NCBI GenBank assembly: GCA_016720145.1 | Contig: JADJXV010000001.1 | Span: forward strand, 1-64,000 | Length of the DNA: 64,000 nt | Reading direction: 5' to 3' | From: Ignavibacteria bacterium | GTDB lineage: Bacteria; Bacteroidota; Ignavibacteria; Kapaibacteriales; UBA961 | Shown here: positions 61,562-64,000 of the stretch, piece after piece | Position numbering within the stretch: the stretch's first letter is position 1 | Layout of the letters: every line of letters begins with the position of its first letter | Position numbers and translations under genes: made by a program | Notes under the pieces: generated by a model | The model's database searches: none | What the model was told of the DNA's origin: nothing | The model's input: only the letters and a program-made list of their open reading frames with translations

Positions 61562-62859
61562 ATAAACACCCAAATACCAAAATAACTCAAGCGGGTATAA
61601 GCGATGATTTGCATAAACTTACGAGTGTTGATGATGAATTTCCTGTCCATATATTCCCTGACCTATTACAAAGAGTAGCCCGCGATTACGCGCGGGCTAC
61701 TGGCGCACCTTTGTGTTTCCTTGGAGGGGCAATGCTTACCATTGCCGGTGTAGCACTTGGTAATACTGCGAAACTTACTTTTGGTAATTACGCAGCCAGT
61801 GGTGTCATCTTTTTGTGCGTAATCGGTAGAAGGGGTACCGGTAAAACTCACCCGATTGATTTTATTTTAAAGCCTATAAAAGAGATGGATAGGATAAAAT
61901 GGAGAGCATACAAGCAAGAGCTTATTGATTGGAAGAAAGAACTCATTCATAATCCAAAGTCAAAACAACCGGAACCAATTCAGCCAAAATTGTCAATCAC
62001 GACCGATTGTACGCCGGAAGCGCTGATTTCGCTTCATGAAAATAATCCTAAGAGCTTGCTTATACACCGTGACGAGTTAAGTGGTTTGGTTGCTAGTTTT
62101 GACCAATATAGCAAAGGTGGAGAAAGTCAAAAATACTTGCAAATATGGAATGGATCGGCAATTAGCGTTGCAAGGAAGGGTAGTGGAATGACTCGAATTG
62201 ATAGTCCTCACATTTCGATTTTAGGCGGAATCCAGCCGGAAATCCTCCCTAAGCTGGCTGAAAAAAGTAGAATTAGTGATGGCTTTCTTGATAGATTTTT
62301 GTTCTGCTATCCAGAATCCTGCATAGCTCAGCCGGATAGTATGGAAGTGGTCAATTGTACTGCATGGAGCGATTGCATTTCCAAGATTTACGAGATAACT
62401 CCTGTACAAGATGAGGTAACAGGTGAGATTACACATATACCAATTCGATTAAGTGCTGAAGCACAAGTCATACTTTCAGAATACAATGAAGTTTTGCGAG
62501 GAATGATAAATAATACGATCAGTGATCTCGAAAACCCCACTGGTGGAATTTGCGCAAAACTCCGAATTTATTTATATCGGTTCGCTCTGATTCTACAAGC
62601 AATCCGCTATGGATGTGGAGAGAGTCATCAGTTCTTGGAAGTGGATGCAGAATCCGCTAAAGCTGCTGTCCATTTAGCTGAGTACTTCCTCAATACAGCT
62701 TTGAAAGTTCATTCTAATTTAAGTGCCAAGATGAAGAAGTCATTCGATATTAGTAAAGTACATAGACTGATTTCTAATGGAAAAACCTATCGTGAAATAG
62801 TAGGGATGACAGGACTATCCATAGGCACTATAACAAATTATTCAAAGCAAAAACCATAG
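61558..62859 (+). CDS. DUF3987 domain-containing protein
   Basis: 433 residues from ATG 61558 (MNKHPNTKITQAG), overlapping the previous stop; a longer frame begins inside the preceding gene and is not preferred. A Walker A box lies in CVIGRRGTGKTHPIDF; the N-terminal FPVHIFPDLLQRVARDYARAT is characteristic of DUF3987, a family of primase/helicase-associated ATPases found in integrative and plasmid elements. Later blocks are SLLIHRDELSGLVASFDQYS and ISILGGIQPEIL, with a C-terminal HTH-like end (YREIVGMTGLSIGTITNYS). It probably supports replication of the element. Confidence 0.9.
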   Translation: MNKHPNTKITQAGISDDLHKLTSVDDEFPVHIFPDLLQRVARDYARATGAPLCFLGGAMLTIAGVALGNTAKLTFGNYAASGVIFLCVIGRRGTGKTHPIDFILKPIKEMDRIKWRAYKQELIDWKKELIHNPKSKQPEPIQPKLSITTDCTPEALISLHENNPKSLLIHRDELSGLVASFDQYSKGGESQKYLQIWNGSAISVARKGSGMTRIDSPHISILGGIQPEILPKLAEKSRISDGFLDRFLFCYPESCIAQPDSMEVVNCTAWSDCISKIYEITPVQDEVTGEITHIPIRLSAEAQVILSEYNEVLRGMINNTISDLENPTGGICAKLRIYLYRFALILQAIRYGCGESHQFLEVDAESAKAAVHLAEYFLNTALKVHSNLSAKMKKSFDISKVHRLISNGKTYREIVGMTGLSIGTITNYSKQKP

Positions 62860-63286
62860 TAATTAATGAACAAATGTTCTAACATAATGCTATAAATATA
62901 GTTGGGGTGTACAAGTGTGCCGAAAAAGATTGAACGACTTGAACAGTATTCAAAACATTTGTACAAGTAATAAGTATGAGATAAACACAGTCATAGAGTA
63001 CATACAACTTCTTTACAATCAGTTGGTTAATTGAATGTTGAAAGCATAGTTTTCAGAATTTTTTCAAATCAATGAACACCGCAACTGATTGTTAAATATT
63101 GGTCTATATGGTTTTGTTCAAATATTCAGCATATTATAATGAAATATTATAAAAAGGCAAATCAAATTAAAATTTGCTGTGTTCAATAAATAACGGACAT
63201 AACTATAATGACAGAATTTGCAGTTCAGTTGCAACCAAGAAAATCTTATCATAAACAAAAGACATTTAACTACATTTTATAAAACT
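62860..63286. other. Intergenic region, AT-rich with small palindromes
   Basis: About 430 bases with no supported gene. It holds an imperfect palindrome around 63132-63150 (ATTATAATGAAATATTAT) and otherwise AT-rich sequence. Its position after the DUF3987 gene is where some elements carry an origin, but nothing decisive is seen. Confidence 0.35.
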
Positions 63287-63700
63287 ATGGAAAATCAAAA
63301 TTCAATTCTAAAAGCTCAGAGTGAGCTTGGTGTTAATTTCGAAGCACAGAGATTTAATATAAGCGGCATTGAGCTTGAAGAAGTCCTTAAGGCATACGGA
63401 ATGACCCAAAAAGAATTCGGGGTAGCAATCGGCAAGTCAAGGGTGACCGTGTGCAGAATGATTAATGAAGCAGGGAAAATCAAACTTAGATATGCTCAGA
63501 TTTTAGAAAAAGCCGTTGGTAGTCCTATTTACACGATGGTCATTTCACAGTACAGGGAAAAAAAAGCCAAAAGATTGGAACACGAGATAAAGTTCCGAGC
63601 AGTACGTATTGAGGCAGAACGATTAAAGCAGGAGAAAAAGGAAGAGGCACGGCTGAAAAAGCTGGAGATGTCTAAATTATCAAGCAATAAATGCGAGTAA
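63287..63700 (+). CDS. HTH protein with long charged tail
   Basis: 137 residues from ATG 63287 (MENQNSIL); the frame opens 23 codons earlier. The HTH is GMTQKEFGVAIGKSRVTVCRMI (about residues 38-58), and the C-terminal half is a charged coiled coil (EHEIKFRAVRIEAERLKQEK). Same layout as the gene at 42436-42711 and its relic at 31.5 kb, so it is probably another member of the same element-borne regulator family. Confidence 0.8.
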   Translation: MENQNSILKAQSELGVNFEAQRFNISGIELEEVLKAYGMTQKEFGVAIGKSRVTVCRMINEAGKIKLRYAQILEKAVGSPIYTMVISQYREKKAKRLEHEIKFRAVRIEAERLKQEKKEEARLKKLEMSKLSSNKCE

Positions 63701-63917
63701 CCGCCTAAATCCATATAAATTAACAAGTAATACTTCAGCAACTGTATCAATATTGTATCATTTAAAGTCAATTGATTGCACTTGAGTATCATAAACGTTC
63801 GTACGTGTACAAATTTGATAAAATAAAGTGCAGTTGCCGGAATTCTTGAATAAAACCATCGAATCTATTCACAAAATGAAGCTTCAATCGTAAAAATTGT
63901 CTTGAATATAATGGAGA

Positions 63918-64000
63918 GTGTATGAAAAATTAGAATTTAATCGAAATCGAAAGTCTATTCCACAATGTCCATGCGGCCGAAGCAATTCGAATGGGAAGTT
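63918..64000 (+). CDS. SEC-C motif protein, 5' fragment
   Basis: The frame from GTG 63918 (VYEKLEFNRNRKSIPQ) reaches CPCGRSNSNGK at the edge of the window, the first half of a SEC-C zinc motif (CPCGSGKKYKKC in SecA and many small proteins). The start is unsure because it is very close to the GGAG. The gene continues beyond the window. Confidence 0.5.
   Translation, partial: MYEKLEFNRNRKSIPQCPCGRSNSNGK

Overview
The window looks like a chromosomal segment from the Bacteroidota/Chlorobiota (FCB) group. The best evidence is secreted proteins with type IX secretion (T9SS)-like C-terminal sorting domains, a PKD/Ig-repeat surface protein of the gliding-motility-associated kind, and a tRNA-Phe carrying a Bacteroidota-style tyrosine-recombinase element. 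I cannot name the genus; a Kapabacteria- or Ignavibacteria-like lineage would fit but is a guess.

Positions 1-29.9 kb are ordinary chromosome: the 3' end of a XerD-type recombinase, a TPR-adenylate cyclase, tRNA-Lys(CTT), glycine decarboxylase (gcvP), a large PKD/Ig-repeat surface protein, alpha-glucan phosphorylase, an MlaF-type ABC ATPase, menaquinone methyltransferase, feoAB, an L,D-transpeptidase-like lipoprotein, asnS, an ATP-grasp protein with a basic tail, an aspartate aminotransferase, pdxH, a receiver-PAS-histidine kinase hybrid and rlmN.

From tRNA-Phe(GAA) at 29.9 kb to the right edge the content is accessory and more AT-rich. A tyrosine integrase directly follows the tRNA. Next comes an operon of two secreted proteins, a 2326-residue RHS/YD-repeat protein with a nuclease-like C-terminal tip, and its probable immunity gene. 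A decayed RHS core fragment follows. The pair 'integrase 3' end + convergent small HTH gene' occurs twice, at 31.3-31.8 kb and 42.3-42.7 kb, and so brackets the RHS cargo. A 10-bp copy of the sequence at the tRNA-Phe 3' end lies just before the second pair. I read this as two related integrative elements in tandem.

The second part (43.5-57.3 kb) is a defence island: an orphan PD-(D/E)XK nuclease-like protein, a WYL regulator, an AAA ATPase overlapping an unrecognised partner gene, a type I restriction-modification operon hsdM-hsdS-rmuC-hsdR, and a HEPN-like protein. The right end (57.6-64 kb) holds small accessory genes, an XRE/ImmA regulatory pair bracketed by copies of one short motif, an excisionase-like HTH protein, a DUF3987 protein and another small HTH protein. 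These look like a mobile-element core that continues beyond the window.

A window-wide oddity is the number of reading frames broken by single-base indels or single stop codons, including in asnS, which should be essential. I merged such frames where both halves fit one known family. Many of the breaks are probably sequence errors, so 'pseudogene' should be read cautiously here. The most novel-looking candidates are the WYL-ATPase-unknown module, the bracketed RHS cargo, and the small duplicated-domain gene that seems to use an ATT start codon.
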